Source: SIG452 sp045631485 (GTDB taxonomy: Bacteria; Bacillota; Clostridia; UMGS1840). From it: DNA of 40,314 nucleotides. The notes beneath the pieces are model-generated. The model ran no database searches and had not been told where the DNA came from. It was given only the letters and a program-made list of their open reading frames with translations. A program made the position numbers and the translations under genes. Below are positions 17,733 to 27,065 of the stretch, piece after piece; position 1 is the first letter of the stretch, and each line of letters begins with the position of its first letter. Where the stretch lies: NCBI GenBank assembly GCA_045631485.1, contig JAZQUU010000005.1, positions 1 through 40,314 on the forward strand, given 5' to 3'.

Positions 17733-20700
17733 ATGAAAAAAATCATTAGTTTATTAATTTCGGTATGTATTCTGTTATCTGTTGTTCCCACGCTTTCCTA
17801 TGCGGCGGCAGCAGGTACCACATTTACATCCGGTGCCTTTACCTATAAGGTAAATAACGATACGACCACCGTAACCTTAACTGCAATTGCAGCGTCAAAA
17901 CTGACCGGGGCAATTACTGTTCCGGCTACGGTATCCGATGGTTCTGCTACCTATACCGTAACACATTTGGCGGATGCCTTTAAAAATCAGGGTAACAAAA
18001 CGTTGGAAATGACCTCCTTGGTATTACCCGATACGATGACCAATTTTACCGGTACCGCTACCTTTTACGGTTGTAAGAATTTAAAATCCATTCATTTGCC
18101 GAAAAATTTAATCGGCGACGCAACGGGAGCCGGATATCTTACCAATACCTTTAATTTTTGTGCTTATTTAAGTAATGTGGAATTACCGCCCAAAATCGTG
18201 AAATGCTACGGCACATTTAACAATAGCTGCGGCACAAGAACCGTTACCATTACCGGAAAATCTCAGGTGGATTTCTTTGCCGGTTCCGGCACAGCGGCAG
18301 CAAGAGCGTGGGCAGACGGTATTACCGGGATTACCATTTATTATCCTGCAGACGGTACCATTCCCACCCGTTATACCGGCTCTTTTACTGCAACGGTAAA
18401 AACCTATGGCGGCGCACCCTTTACTTATGGTAACTTTAGCTACACCATTAATGCAGGAACCGATAGCGTAACCTTAACCGCAATTGCAACCGATAAACTG
18501 TCGGGTGCCGTAACAGTTCCTTCTGTTGTGTCCGATGGTGCAAAAAACTACACTGTAACTCAGTTGGGAGACGCCTTTAAAAATCAGGGAAATAAGACTC
18601 TGGAAATGACCTCTCTGGTGTTACCTGATACCATCACCAAGTTCACCGGTACTGCAACCTTCTACGCTTGTAAAGGTCTGACTTCTATTACTTTACCGAA
18701 AAACTTGATTTCCGACGGCAGCTCCGGTTATGGCAATTGTTTCTATAACACATTCCAATATTGTACCAAACTGACATCGGTTACACTTCCCGCATCCATT
18801 GTGGCTTGTGTAGGAACATTCCAGAATTCTGCTGTGAAAACTGTTACCATAACCGGAACCAATGCAGTTTCTTTCTACTGTGACTCAACTTCTGCCACCT
18901 CAAGAGCGTGGGCAGCTAACACCACCGGCATTACCATTTACTATCCCGAAAACGGAACTGCTCCTACCAGAATCACCGGGAATGGTATCGGTATTACTGC
19001 AGTAAGACAGGGCGGCGAAGTGGAGGAACCTGCAGTATCTGAATTTAGTGTTGGCGATTTTAAATATAAAGTTGTGGAAGGTACCGAAACCGTTGGGGTT
19101 TTAGGATTTTCTTCCACCTCTGATAAAGCAGGAGAAAAAGTTCTGCCCGAAACCGTTACCTATAAAGATGTAACCTATACCGTGGTGAGCGTTGGCTATG
19201 CGGCATTTGCCAACAATGCCAACCTGACCGGCTTTGTGATGGCAGATACCGTCACAACAGTTGGCTCCAATATTTTCTACGGTTGCAAAAACTTAACCTA
19301 TGTTCACTTATCAGAAAGCTTAGCCAATGCATCTGCAAGCTATCAGCTTGTGGGCACATTCAACGGATGTACTGCGTTAAAAACAGTTGTGATTCCGTCA
19401 GGCATTAAATGCTTGCCCAAAACATTTTTAAATTCAGGCGTAAAGAATATCGTTTTAAAGGCAAAAGGAACTGAACTTCCCAAAGGCTCCAACAATGAAT
19501 ATGCTCCCTTATCAAGCGCAGACGGCGTGAATGTGTACTATCCCTCCGACGGTTCCGTTTACGGTGGATACAGCAGCCTTATCCAAAACTATTTTATCTA
19601 CGAAAATAATATTGCATATGTTGTAAAGGATGATAATACCTTAACCGTGGCATCAATTCTTCCCCAAAGCACCTTAGAGGGCGCTGTTACGATTCCTTCT
19701 GCAATTGGTGCTTTGAAGGTGACTGCAATTGCGGATAATGCCTTTGAAAATGCGGATGATATCACCTCCGTGGTAATTGCAGATTCTGTGGTAAGCGTGG
19801 GAGATGGTGCATTTGCAAATTGCGATAATCTAAAAAGCGTTGTTCTCTCCAAAAATCTTCACGGAGAACTCAAAAACACCTTTGCAGGTTGCACAAAACT
19901 TTCTTCTGTGGTAATTCCCGAAGGTATTACAACTCTTAACGGAACCTTTAAAGACTGTGCAACCTTGAATTCTGTGAAACTGGCACAGTCTGTTACTACC
20001 TTAACCAATCAGACCTTCTATGGTTGTTCTGCACTGACCGAATTGGTAGTACCCAACACCGTATTGCAGATTACAGATGGCGGTAATGAAGCAGGAACTG
20101 TATTCCCGAGTACGATTACTTTGGTTGTGCAAGAAGATAGTGCAGCATTGGAATATGCGGCTGCAAATAATATCAATTACATTGTGAAATCCGTGGTGGA
20201 ATATTCTGTCAATAATGGCAATGCAGAGGTTAGTAAAGCAAACTTCCGCATCATTGATGAGTATATCATTCCCGAAACTGTTGTAATCGACGGTGCAGAG
20301 TATTCGGTTACTTCCATTGCTTCCGGTGCATTTGCCGACCAGGATGCACTTACCGTGTTATCCATTCCCAATTCTGTTTTAAAAATTCCCGAAACCGCCT
20401 TCGTCGGTTGCAGTAACGCCGATTTTGCAGTTCGTGTGAATAGTGAAACCTCTGCATACGAAGCAATCAAAGCAGTAAATGTTACCTATATTGCAGATGA
20501 TGCAGCGACTTCTCTTGCATATAAAAAATATCCTTCCGTAAACGGATTGGAACTCTATGGTGCGGCAAAGGATACTGAGCTTTCCGGCGAAATTACTATC
20601 GCAACATTTGACGGTCTGCCGATTGTTGCTATCGCAGAAAATGCATTCAAAGCCCAGAACGGCATCACCTCTGTAACAATGGATGATACCGTAACCTCTG

Positions 20701-22184
20701 TTGGTGCTTATGCATTTGCAGATTGTAAGCAGTTAGAGACCGTTATGTTATCCGACAATGTGGAAGGAACCTTAGATTCCACCTTTGTTGGTTGTGCAAG
20801 CTTAAAAACTGTGGATATTCCTGCGAAAGTAACTGCACTTAGAAATACCTATAATGGTTGTGTAGCATTAACCAGAGCAATGATTCCCGAAAATATCATT
20901 GCAATTTATGAAAACACTTTTGCAAATTGTACCGGTCTGGAAACCGTGGTGATTCCCGAAACCGTAACCACCTTCGACAGAATGATTGGTTTTAAGGATG
21001 AAACTCAGGCAGAAGCAGAATATGTGGAAACCAACACCAGTAAACAATGGGCAGATAACCCCTTTAAAGGTGCTACCAACGGCAATCTTGCAATTTGCGG
21101 TGTTAGAGGAAGTGTAGCAGAAGAGTTTGCGTATAGCAGCGGCATCAAATTTATTGATATTGCAGACAGAGAGTATCCGTTGGAATACACTGCACTTGGC
21201 AACAACACCTTCCGCGTAACGGTTCGTGATATTTACGATAACGGAAATGTAAATGTGATTGGTGCGTTATATGCAGGAAACAAGCTTTTAGGTTGTGATC
21301 CCGTTGTTACCAATTTCAATACCGACGATTGTAAAACAGTTTATACCAAGGATATGAAATTCCCCGGTTACAGTGAAGATACTACATTAAAACTGATGGT
21401 ATGGGATGATGACGGTAGCGTTACTCCCATCAACAAAGTTGCTACCGTATCACAACCGGAAACAATTAAGATTATGGTGTTAGGTAATTCCATTTCCAAC
21501 CACGGAACCAGTGCTTCATCCGGTTGGTTTGCACCCGATAGTCAGGGGATGGCGGCAACCAGCTTAGAGAAAGACTTTGTTCATATTGTTTTAAATAAAG
21601 CCAAGGAAATCAATCCCAATGTGGAAGTGAAAATTGTCACCGCGTGGTCTTTGGAAGCTAATTTCGACCAGTGGGAAACCTTGATTGCTTCCGAATATCA
21701 GGATGCCGTAAACTACGATGCAGACATTATCATTGCACAGTTTGGTGAAAATGTGAAAAATAACGAAAACGAAGGCTCCTTAGGCGGTAGCTTCGATAAC
21801 GATAACGAGTTTAATGCTGCCATTTTTGCCAACATTGTAAAAGCGTTTATGAAAGACGGCAAAGATGTTCCCGTAATTTCCGTTACCAGTATGATGAGTA
21901 ATAAATCTGTGGTGCTCCAAGCAAAGGAACAAGCTTGTGAAGAAAACGGTTGGGCGAATGTAAATCTTTGCAACAATGCCAACTTTAAAGAAAGTAAAAA
22001 CGGTGCTTATTATCTCACCCCCAACCAGATTCAGGAAGGCTTGGAGCTTGGCACATTCAGAGCTGATGTTCCCATTGCCTCCGGCGTGTATGTTCATCCG
22101 GGTAACAACGGTATGAGAGCAATGGCGTACGGAATCTGGCAGTATATGGAACCCATTATCAGAGATATGACATTTGGTAACTAA
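17733..22184 (+). CDS. Secreted giant LRR protein with C-terminal SGNH esterase-like domain
   Basis: Secreted 1483-aa protein joining surface repeats to an esterase-like fold. Residues 1-24 are a signal peptide. Repeat modules of the BspA/LRR_5 type begin near residues 28, 227, 436, 620, 822 and 930. About 1148-1240 is a beta domain with 'TLKLMVWDDDGS' similar to the C-termini of the other two secreted proteins. Residues about 1245-1483 look like an SGNH hydrolase: block I Ser S1253 in 'VLGNSISNHG', a GxN at G1338/N1340 in 'AQFGEN', and H1455 in 'VYVHPGNNG'. The Asp normally three residues before that His is V1452, so the triad may be a dyad or use another acid. It probably de-esterifies or binds an extracellular glycan. 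AAAGGGG lies just before the start. Confidence 0.87.
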   Translation: MKKIISLLISVCILLSVVPTLSYAAAAGTTFTSGAFTYKVNNDTTTVTLTAIAASKLTGAITVPATVSDGSATYTVTHLADAFKNQGNKTLEMTSLVLPDTMTNFTGTATFYGCKNLKSIHLPKNLIGDATGAGYLTNTFNFCAYLSNVELPPKIVKCYGTFNNSCGTRTVTITGKSQVDFFAGSGTAAARAWADGITGITIYYPADGTIPTRYTGSFTATVKTYGGAPFTYGNFSYTINAGTDSVTLTAIATDKLSGAVTVPSVVSDGAKNYTVTQLGDAFKNQGNKTLEMTSLVLPDTITKFTGTATFYACKGLTSITLPKNLISDGSSGYGNCFYNTFQYCTKLTSVTLPASIVACVGTFQNSAVKTVTITGTNAVSFYCDSTSATSRAWAANTTGITIYYPENGTAPTRITGNGIGITAVRQGGEVEEPAVSEFSVGDFKYKVVEGTETVGVLGFSSTSDKAGEKVLPETVTYKDVTYTVVSVGYAAFANNANLTGFVMADTVTTVGSNIFYGCKNLTYVHLSESLANASASYQLVGTFNGCTALKTVVIPSGIKCLPKTFLNSGVKNIVLKAKGTELPKGSNNEYAPLSSADGVNVYYPSDGSVYGGYSSLIQNYFIYENNIAYVVKDDNTLTVASILPQSTLEGAVTIPSAIGALKVTAIADNAFENADDITSVVIADSVVSVGDGAFANCDNLKSVVLSKNLHGELKNTFAGCTKLSSVVIPEGITTLNGTFKDCATLNSVKLAQSVTTLTNQTFYGCSALTELVVPNTVLQITDGGNEAGTVFPSTITLVVQEDSAALEYAAANNINYIVKSVVEYSVNNGNAEVSKANFRIIDEYIIPETVVIDGAEYSVTSIASGAFADQDALTVLSIPNSVLKIPETAFVGCSNADFAVRVNSETSAYEAIKAVNVTYIADDAATSLAYKKYPSVNGLELYGAAKDTELSGEITIATFDGLPIVAIAENAFKAQNGITSVTMDDTVTSVGAYAFADCKQLETVMLSDNVEGTLDSTFVGCASLKTVDIPAKVTALRNTYNGCVALTRAMIPENIIAIYENTFANCTGLETVVIPETVTTFDRMIGFKDETQAEAEYVETNTSKQWADNPFKGATNGNLAICGVRGSVAEEFAYSSGIKFIDIADREYPLEYTALGNNTFRVTVRDIYDNGNVNVIGALYAGNKLLGCDPVVTNFNTDDCKTVYTKDMKFPGYSEDTTLKLMVWDDDGSVTPINKVATVSQPETIKIMVLGNSISNHGTSASSGWFAPDSQGMAATSLEKDFVHIVLNKAKEINPNVEVKIVTAWSLEANFDQWETLIASEYQDAVNYDADIIIAQFGENVKNNENEGSLGGSFDNDNEFNAAIFANIVKAFMKDGKDVPVISVTSMMSNKSVVLQAKEQACEENGWANVNLCNNANFKESKNGAYYLTPNQIQEGLELGTFRADVPIASGVYVHPGNNGMRAMAYGIWQYMEPIIRDMTFGN

Positions 22185-22188
22185 TACG

Positions 22189-22227
22189 ATTACTGCCGAT
22201 TGATGCAATCGGTCAATCGGCAGTAAT
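22189..22227 (+). other. 15-bp stem-loop before the radical enzyme gene
   Basis: Perfect 15-bp stem (22189-22203 with 22213-22227) with a 9-nt loop, starting 5 bases after the LRR-SGNH stop and ending 8 bases before the ribosome site of the glycyl radical enzyme. No T-run follows. It is expected to separate expression of the secreted-protein part from the radical-enzyme part, by RNA processing or partial termination. Confidence 0.7.
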
Positions 22228-22251
22228 ATATCTATGGAAAGGAGCATTTTT

Positions 22252-24222
22252 ATGGATAGAAATTTATATGAATATATCTTAAACAAAGAACATCATAAAT
22301 ACAGAAAAAATATCGAAATCACATTCGATCAAAGTATGACTCCTATTGAGCGAATGACCTATCGGTTTGAGCAGATGGCAAAAGCCGAAACTCCCGTCAT
22401 TTTGGAGAACGAACAGATTTGTTTTATCCGTACCATCAAAAATCTGCCCGACATTTTCACCGAAGAAGAGTGGAAAGAAATCCGCAGTAAATATTATATT
22501 CACGAGCTTGGCTATATGTCCAACCTTTCTCCCAACTATGAAGACGTGATCAAAAGCGGATTACTGGCAAAATATGAGGAAGCAGACGAATACGGAAAAC
22601 GAATTATTGACGCTATTTTTGATTTGACCGACCGTTATGTAGCCGAAGCAAAGAAAATCGGCAGAAACGATTTGGCGGAAATATTAGAACGAGTTCCACG
22701 ATATGGTGCAACCAATTTCAGAGAAGCTTTGCAGTCTTTCAGAGTAATTCACTACTCCTTATGGCTGGAAGGCAACTATCATAACACTTGCGGTCGTTTT
22801 GATAAATATATGTATCCCTATTTAAAAGCGGATATGGAAAAAGGCTTATACACCGAAGAATCTGCTTTGGCATTACTGGAAGATTTCTTCTTATCCTTCA
22901 ATAAAGACAGTGACCTCTATGTAGGCGTACAGCAGGGGGATAACGGCCAGAGTATGGTATTAGGTGGTATGGATGAAAACGGAAACGAAGTGTTCAATCT
23001 GCTTTCCAAACTGTGCTTACAAGCAAGTAAAGAACTTCTGATGATTGACCCGAAAATCAATCTTCGTGTGAATAAAAACACTCCTTTGGAAGTGTATCGT
23101 TTGGGTAGCGAATTAACTAAAGCAGGACTTGGCTTCCCTCAGTATTCCAACGATGATATCGTGGTGGAAGGTTTGGTGAAATTAGGTTACGATTTGGAAG
23201 ATGCCAGAAACTATGCAATGGCAGCTTGTTGGGAATTTATTATCCCGAAAGTGGGCGGTGATGTTGCCAATATCGGTGCATTGTCTTTCCCGAAAGTGGT
23301 GGATACCGTTATCCATAAACACCTGACTACCTCAGAAACCTTTGATGATTTGATGGAAAAAATCAAAGAAGAAATCAAAGACGGTGCAGATAAGCTTTGT
23401 GATTCTTTTGATAACTTATGGTTTGTTCCGTCTCCGTTTATGAATATTATGATGAACTGTGATATTTATAACGGTGGAAAATACAATAATTTTGGCTTAC
23501 ACGGAACCGGTATCGCAACTGCGGCAGATTCTTTGGCAGCTATCGAAAAATATGTATATAACGAAAAAACAATCTCTAAAGAAGATTTACTGGAAGCCAT
23601 TGATTCCGATTACGAAAAACATAGTGAAATTTTACCGATTTTAAGATATGAAGCACCCAAAATGGGCAACGATGATGATGCGGCAGACCAAAAAGCCGTA
23701 ATCTTACTTCAAACCTATGCCAACAGCGTAAAAGGCAAAACCAACTGCCGTGGCGGTATCTACCGTGTGGGTGCAGGTTCTGCCATGTTCTATCTGTGGC
23801 ACGCAGATGAAATCGGTGCATCTCCCGACGGCAGAAGAAAAGGGGAACCTTTCGGTACCAACTATTCTCCCAGCTTAGTTGCCAAAATCAAAGGGCCTTT
23901 CTCTGTGATTAAGTCCTTCTCCAAACCTGATTTCACCGAAGCAATCAACGGCGGTCCCTTAACCATGGAATTCGCAAGTTCTATGTTTGAGGGAGAAGAC
24001 TCTATTGACAAGGTTGCAATGCTGGTAAAAGCGTATATGGATATGGGCGGCCATCAGATGCAGTTAAATGCGGTGAATGCAGAAGTGATGAAAGACGCTC
24101 AGGCACATCCCGAACGCCACAGTCGACTGGTTGTTCGTATCTGGGGATGGAGTGCATACTTTGTGGAATTAGATAAAGAGTATCAAGACCACGTACTGCG
24201 CCGCCAGCAATATCAGGTATAA
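22252..24222 (+). CDS. Glycyl radical enzyme, PFL/diol-dehydratase-like, substrate unknown
   Basis: Oxygen-sensitive radical enzyme of the pyruvate formate-lyase superfamily. The thiyl cysteine is C326 in 'MAACWEFIIP'; E328 two residues later matches the CxE pattern of eliminase-type members (diol dehydratases, choline lyase, isethionate lyase) rather than the CC pair of true PFL. The radical glycine is G632 in 'VRIWGWSAYF', 25 residues from the end, preceded by 'GGHQMQLNAVNAE'. The 'SPDGRRKGEPFGTNYSPS' segment is also typical. At 656 aa it is about 100 residues or more shorter than most members, and CWE with RIWGW departs from the usual GCVE and RVxGY. GGAAAGGAG at 22236-22244 fixes the start at 22252. 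Its activase lies 50 bases downstream. Propanediol dehydration linked to rhamnose is one possible role. Confidence 0.9.
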   Translation: MDRNLYEYILNKEHHKYRKNIEITFDQSMTPIERMTYRFEQMAKAETPVILENEQICFIRTIKNLPDIFTEEEWKEIRSKYYIHELGYMSNLSPNYEDVIKSGLLAKYEEADEYGKRIIDAIFDLTDRYVAEAKKIGRNDLAEILERVPRYGATNFREALQSFRVIHYSLWLEGNYHNTCGRFDKYMYPYLKADMEKGLYTEESALALLEDFFLSFNKDSDLYVGVQQGDNGQSMVLGGMDENGNEVFNLLSKLCLQASKELLMIDPKINLRVNKNTPLEVYRLGSELTKAGLGFPQYSNDDIVVEGLVKLGYDLEDARNYAMAACWEFIIPKVGGDVANIGALSFPKVVDTVIHKHLTTSETFDDLMEKIKEEIKDGADKLCDSFDNLWFVPSPFMNIMMNCDIYNGGKYNNFGLHGTGIATAADSLAAIEKYVYNEKTISKEDLLEAIDSDYEKHSEILPILRYEAPKMGNDDDAADQKAVILLQTYANSVKGKTNCRGGIYRVGAGSAMFYLWHADEIGASPDGRRKGEPFGTNYSPSLVAKIKGPFSVIKSFSKPDFTEAINGGPLTMEFASSMFEGEDSIDKVAMLVKAYMDMGGHQMQLNAVNAEVMKDAQAHPERHSRLVVRIWGWSAYFVELDKEYQDHVLRRQQYQV

Positions 24223-24272
24223 AACAATTCACCGTTTTATTCTTGATATAAAATTGTGAAAGAAGTATTGCT

Positions 24273-25031
24273 ATGAACGGTACTATTTTTGATATCAAAG
24301 AATTTTCCATACACGACGGACCGGGAGCCAGAATCACCGTATTCTTAAAAGGTTGTCCGCTCCGTTGTGTGTGGTGTCATAATCCGGAAGGATTATCCAA
24401 AGAAATTCAGTTGATGCATAAAGAGAATATTTGCGGACATTGCGGAAAATGTTTTGAGCCTTGCAATCATCCCGAATGTGCACCATTTGGTCGTTGCCTG
24501 CACGCTTGTGCAAATGGAGCGGTGGAATTGGCAGGAAAAAACATTTCCTCAGAAGATTTGGCCAACACCATTTTAAAGGATACCGACCTTTTGGCAACCA
24601 TGAACGGCGGTGTTACCTTTTCGGGTGGGGAGCCTTTGATGCAATCCGATTTTGTCATCGAGGTGGCAAAGAAACTTCCCAATGTTCACAAAGCAATTCA
24701 GACCAGCGGATATGCAGACAAAAAAACCTACCAGAAGGTCATTGGCGAAATGGACTTCGTGATGCAGGATGTGAAACTTGTGAGCGAAGAACTGCATATC
24801 CAATATACCGGTGTCAGCAACCGGAAGATTTTAGAAAACATCGAATGGTTAAAACAAAGCGGCAAAGAATTTGTATTCCGTGTGCCCATGATACCAAATA
24901 TTACCGATACCAAAGAAAATCTGGATGCAATCAAACAATTAACCGAGGGATACCCCGTGGAATATCTGCCCTATAACACGATGGCAGGTGCAAAATATCC
25001 TATGCTTGGTATGAAATATTCCCTGGCATAA
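24273..25031 (+). CDS. Glycyl radical enzyme activase (radical SAM)
   Basis: Radical SAM enzyme that installs the glycyl radical on the preceding protein. The CxxxCxxC motif binding the SAM-coordinated iron-sulfur cluster is C28, C32 and C35 in 'GCPLRCVWCHNPEG'. Residues about 52-80 form a ferredoxin-like insert with seven cysteines ('CGHCGKCFEPC' and onward), as in activases of eliminase-type radical enzymes and unlike the short PFL activase. 'FSGGEPL' is the SAM-contact motif. At 252 aa it is somewhat short, and the second auxiliary cluster appears to have three rather than four clear cysteines in line. The start is preceded by a modest GAAAGAAG. Pairing with the upstream gene is certain from adjacency. 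Confidence 0.94.
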   Translation: MNGTIFDIKEFSIHDGPGARITVFLKGCPLRCVWCHNPEGLSKEIQLMHKENICGHCGKCFEPCNHPECAPFGRCLHACANGAVELAGKNISSEDLANTILKDTDLLATMNGGVTFSGGEPLMQSDFVIEVAKKLPNVHKAIQTSGYADKKTYQKVIGEMDFVMQDVKLVSEELHIQYTGVSNRKILENIEWLKQSGKEFVFRVPMIPNITDTKENLDAIKQLTEGYPVEYLPYNTMAGAKYPMLGMKYSLA

Positions 25032-25046
25032 ATGAGGAGAAATACT

Positions 25047-26033
25047 ATGAGCGAATCTATGACTGTTTTAAATAACGAAGAACTGAAACAATATATCTGC
25101 GGAGCGGTGTATTATAATGAAACTGATGGTTTGATTCCGTATCGTTTTACCAAGGAAAAAATGGATTCTGCCGATGATGCGGCAAGAAAAATCCGTCATT
25201 CCACAGGAACGGGAATCAAGATTGAGTTTTATTCCGACACTGAAGAGTTGTCCTTTTGCTATACTGCATTTATGGAATTTGTCTCCGGTATTTATCAGCA
25301 CTATTTTTTCGATGTTTATGCGGATGACAAATTGATACATCATCAGGGCGAAAAGGATGTAACTTGTGACAGAAGCGGCACAGTTTCTGTGAAATTTAAG
25401 TCCGGCAACAAAAAAATCACCATCTATTTGCCGGGCTCCTGTGCGGTAAATATCAAAGATTTTGCAATTTCCCAAGGTGCAAGACTATCTAAAGTCACAT
25501 ATTCCGGGAAAACGCTGTTTTTGGGGGATTCCATTACCCACGCAGCTTACGTGGATTTTCCCTCATTAACCTATGCAAATGTAATCTCCCGAAAATACCG
25601 GTATGAAACAGTCAACGAAGCCATTGGCGGCGATGTGTTTTCCAAGCATCATCTTATGTATTTGCCAGATGGGGAGTTTGACACGGTATTTATTGCATAC
25701 GGTACCAATGACTGGATGTGGGCAAATGAAGGTTCTCCCGCAAGAATCAAGGAATTTTTCAGTATTTTGGATAGCTTGTATCAGAATGCAAATAAATATG
25801 TGATTCCCCCCATTTGGAGAGCAGATATGAATGAGCATCCTGAATTTACCTATTCGTTGGAAGAAATCCGACAAATGATAAAAGAGGAAGCGCAAAACTA
25901 TAACATCAAGATTTTGGATGTTTTTGAGCTCATTCCTCACGATCCCAAGTTGTATTTTGATGAGTATCTGCATCCCAACGAAATGGGCTTTTCCTACTAT
26001 GCGGATGCAGTGGATGCGTGTTTGGGAAAATAA
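25047..26033 (+). CDS. SGNH/GDSL hydrolase (carbohydrate esterase-like)
   Basis: Cytoplasmic esterase-like protein, 328 aa, likely removing acetyl or other acyl groups from imported sugars. Residues 1-145 form an N-terminal beta domain without clear signature; the SGNH domain follows, with S162 in 'FLGDSITHAA', G219 and N221 in 'YGTNDWMW', and H309 in 'YLHPNEMGFSYY'. The residue three before that His is E306, with D305 at four before, rather than the usual Asp. No signal peptide is present. GAGGAG at 25034-25039 supports the ATG at 25047 over the ATG at 25032, which overlaps the ribosome site. It lies 15 bases after the activase and just before an oxidoreductase gene. Confidence 0.85.
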   Translation: MSESMTVLNNEELKQYICGAVYYNETDGLIPYRFTKEKMDSADDAARKIRHSTGTGIKIEFYSDTEELSFCYTAFMEFVSGIYQHYFFDVYADDKLIHHQGEKDVTCDRSGTVSVKFKSGNKKITIYLPGSCAVNIKDFAISQGARLSKVTYSGKTLFLGDSITHAAYVDFPSLTYANVISRKYRYETVNEAIGGDVFSKHHLMYLPDGEFDTVFIAYGTNDWMWANEGSPARIKEFFSILDSLYQNANKYVIPPIWRADMNEHPEFTYSLEEIRQMIKEEAQNYNIKILDVFELIPHDPKLYFDEYLHPNEMGFSYYADAVDACLGK

Positions 26034-26035
26034 AA

Positions 26036-27052
26036 ATGGATCAAATAAAAGTTATTTTAATTGGTGTTGGACACGACCACGCACCTGCTGTGTATGATTG
26101 CGTAATCAATCAGGAAATATATGATGTTGTCGGATTTGCGGTTCCCGAAGCGGAGCAACAAAAATATGCAGACAGAATCGAAAAATATAAAAAATATATT
26201 CCGTATTTCACGATAGAGGAAGCACTCAGTTTGGAAGGCTTAGATGCTGCCATCATTGAAACCGAGGAAGAATATTTAACCACATATTCCGTTTTAGCTT
26301 TGAAAAAAGGCTTGCACATTCACTCGGATAAACCGGGCGGTCTGAATCTTACAGAATTTGAAAATATGATAAATCTTGCAAAAAAAGATAAAAAGGTTTT
26401 GCATTTTGGTTATATGTATCGCTACAATCCCACCATTATCAAACTGCTTCGTGATGTCAGAAACGGTGAATTTGGAGAAATTTTCAGTGTGGAAGCACAA
26501 ATGAGTTGTCTTCACACGGATGAAAAACGAGAATGGTTAAACAAATTTCCCGACGGTATGCTCTTTTTCTTGGGATGCCATTTGATTGATTTGATTTTAA
26601 GCATTCAGGGAGAACCAAAGCAGGTGTTGCCGCTTAGCACGGCATCCAAAGTGAACGGCGTTTCGGCAAAAGATATCGGCATGGTGGTTTTCCAATATGA
26701 AAGCGGCGTGTCCTTTGCTAAAAGCTGTGCGGCAGAAATCGGCGGATTTATGAGAAGACAGTTAGTTGTATGCGGTAGTAAAAAAACGGTGGAAATTAAT
26801 CCGTTGGAAATTTTGGATGGAGACGGGTTGCAACATTCGGTAATTCGTGAAACCACCTATGAAGAAGCCCAAAAGCTGAATTGGTGGAACAGTGCCAAAA
26901 CAGTTGATTCCCCCATGTTTAACCGTTATCACGATATGATGATGGGATTTGCTGAAATGGTGATGGGGAAACGGGAAAATCCGTATACCTATGATTACGA
27001 ATTAACATTATACAAATTATTATTAAAATCTTGCGGTCTTAACTTAGAATAG
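26036..27052 (+). CDS. Gfo/Idh/MocA family oxidoreductase (first copy)
   Basis: NAD(P)-dependent sugar or cyclitol dehydrogenase of the Gfo/Idh/MocA family, 338 aa. A Rossmann domain occupies residues 1-120 and an alpha/beta substrate domain the rest. The family lysine is K99 in 'HSDKPGG' (normally EKP), followed by 'MYRYNP' and 'FFLGCHLIDLI'. The nucleotide loop is 'IGVGHDHAP', lacking the full GxGxxG pattern. The ATG at 26036 has GGGA at 26024-26027 at good spacing; a GTG at 26018 in the same frame overlaps the preceding gene and is less likely. A close paralogue lies at 28021, and the pair brackets an SDR gene. Substrate is unknown; keto-sugar formation or reduction is the usual chemistry. 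Confidence 0.9.
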   Translation: MDQIKVILIGVGHDHAPAVYDCVINQEIYDVVGFAVPEAEQQKYADRIEKYKKYIPYFTIEEALSLEGLDAAIIETEEEYLTTYSVLALKKGLHIHSDKPGGLNLTEFENMINLAKKDKKVLHFGYMYRYNPTIIKLLRDVRNGEFGEIFSVEAQMSCLHTDEKREWLNKFPDGMLFFLGCHLIDLILSIQGEPKQVLPLSTASKVNGVSAKDIGMVVFQYESGVSFAKSCAAEIGGFMRRQLVVCGSKKTVEINPLEILDGDGLQHSVIRETTYEEAQKLNWWNSAKTVDSPMFNRYHDMMMGFAEMVMGKRENPYTYDYELTLYKLLLKSCGLNLE

Positions 27053-27065
27053 GAGAGTTGAAACG

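Noticed and set aside
22252..24222. Pyruvate formate-lyase
   Set aside because: The adjacent cysteine pair of PFL is absent and replaced by a CxE pattern, and the activase has the extended cysteine insert of non-PFL activators.
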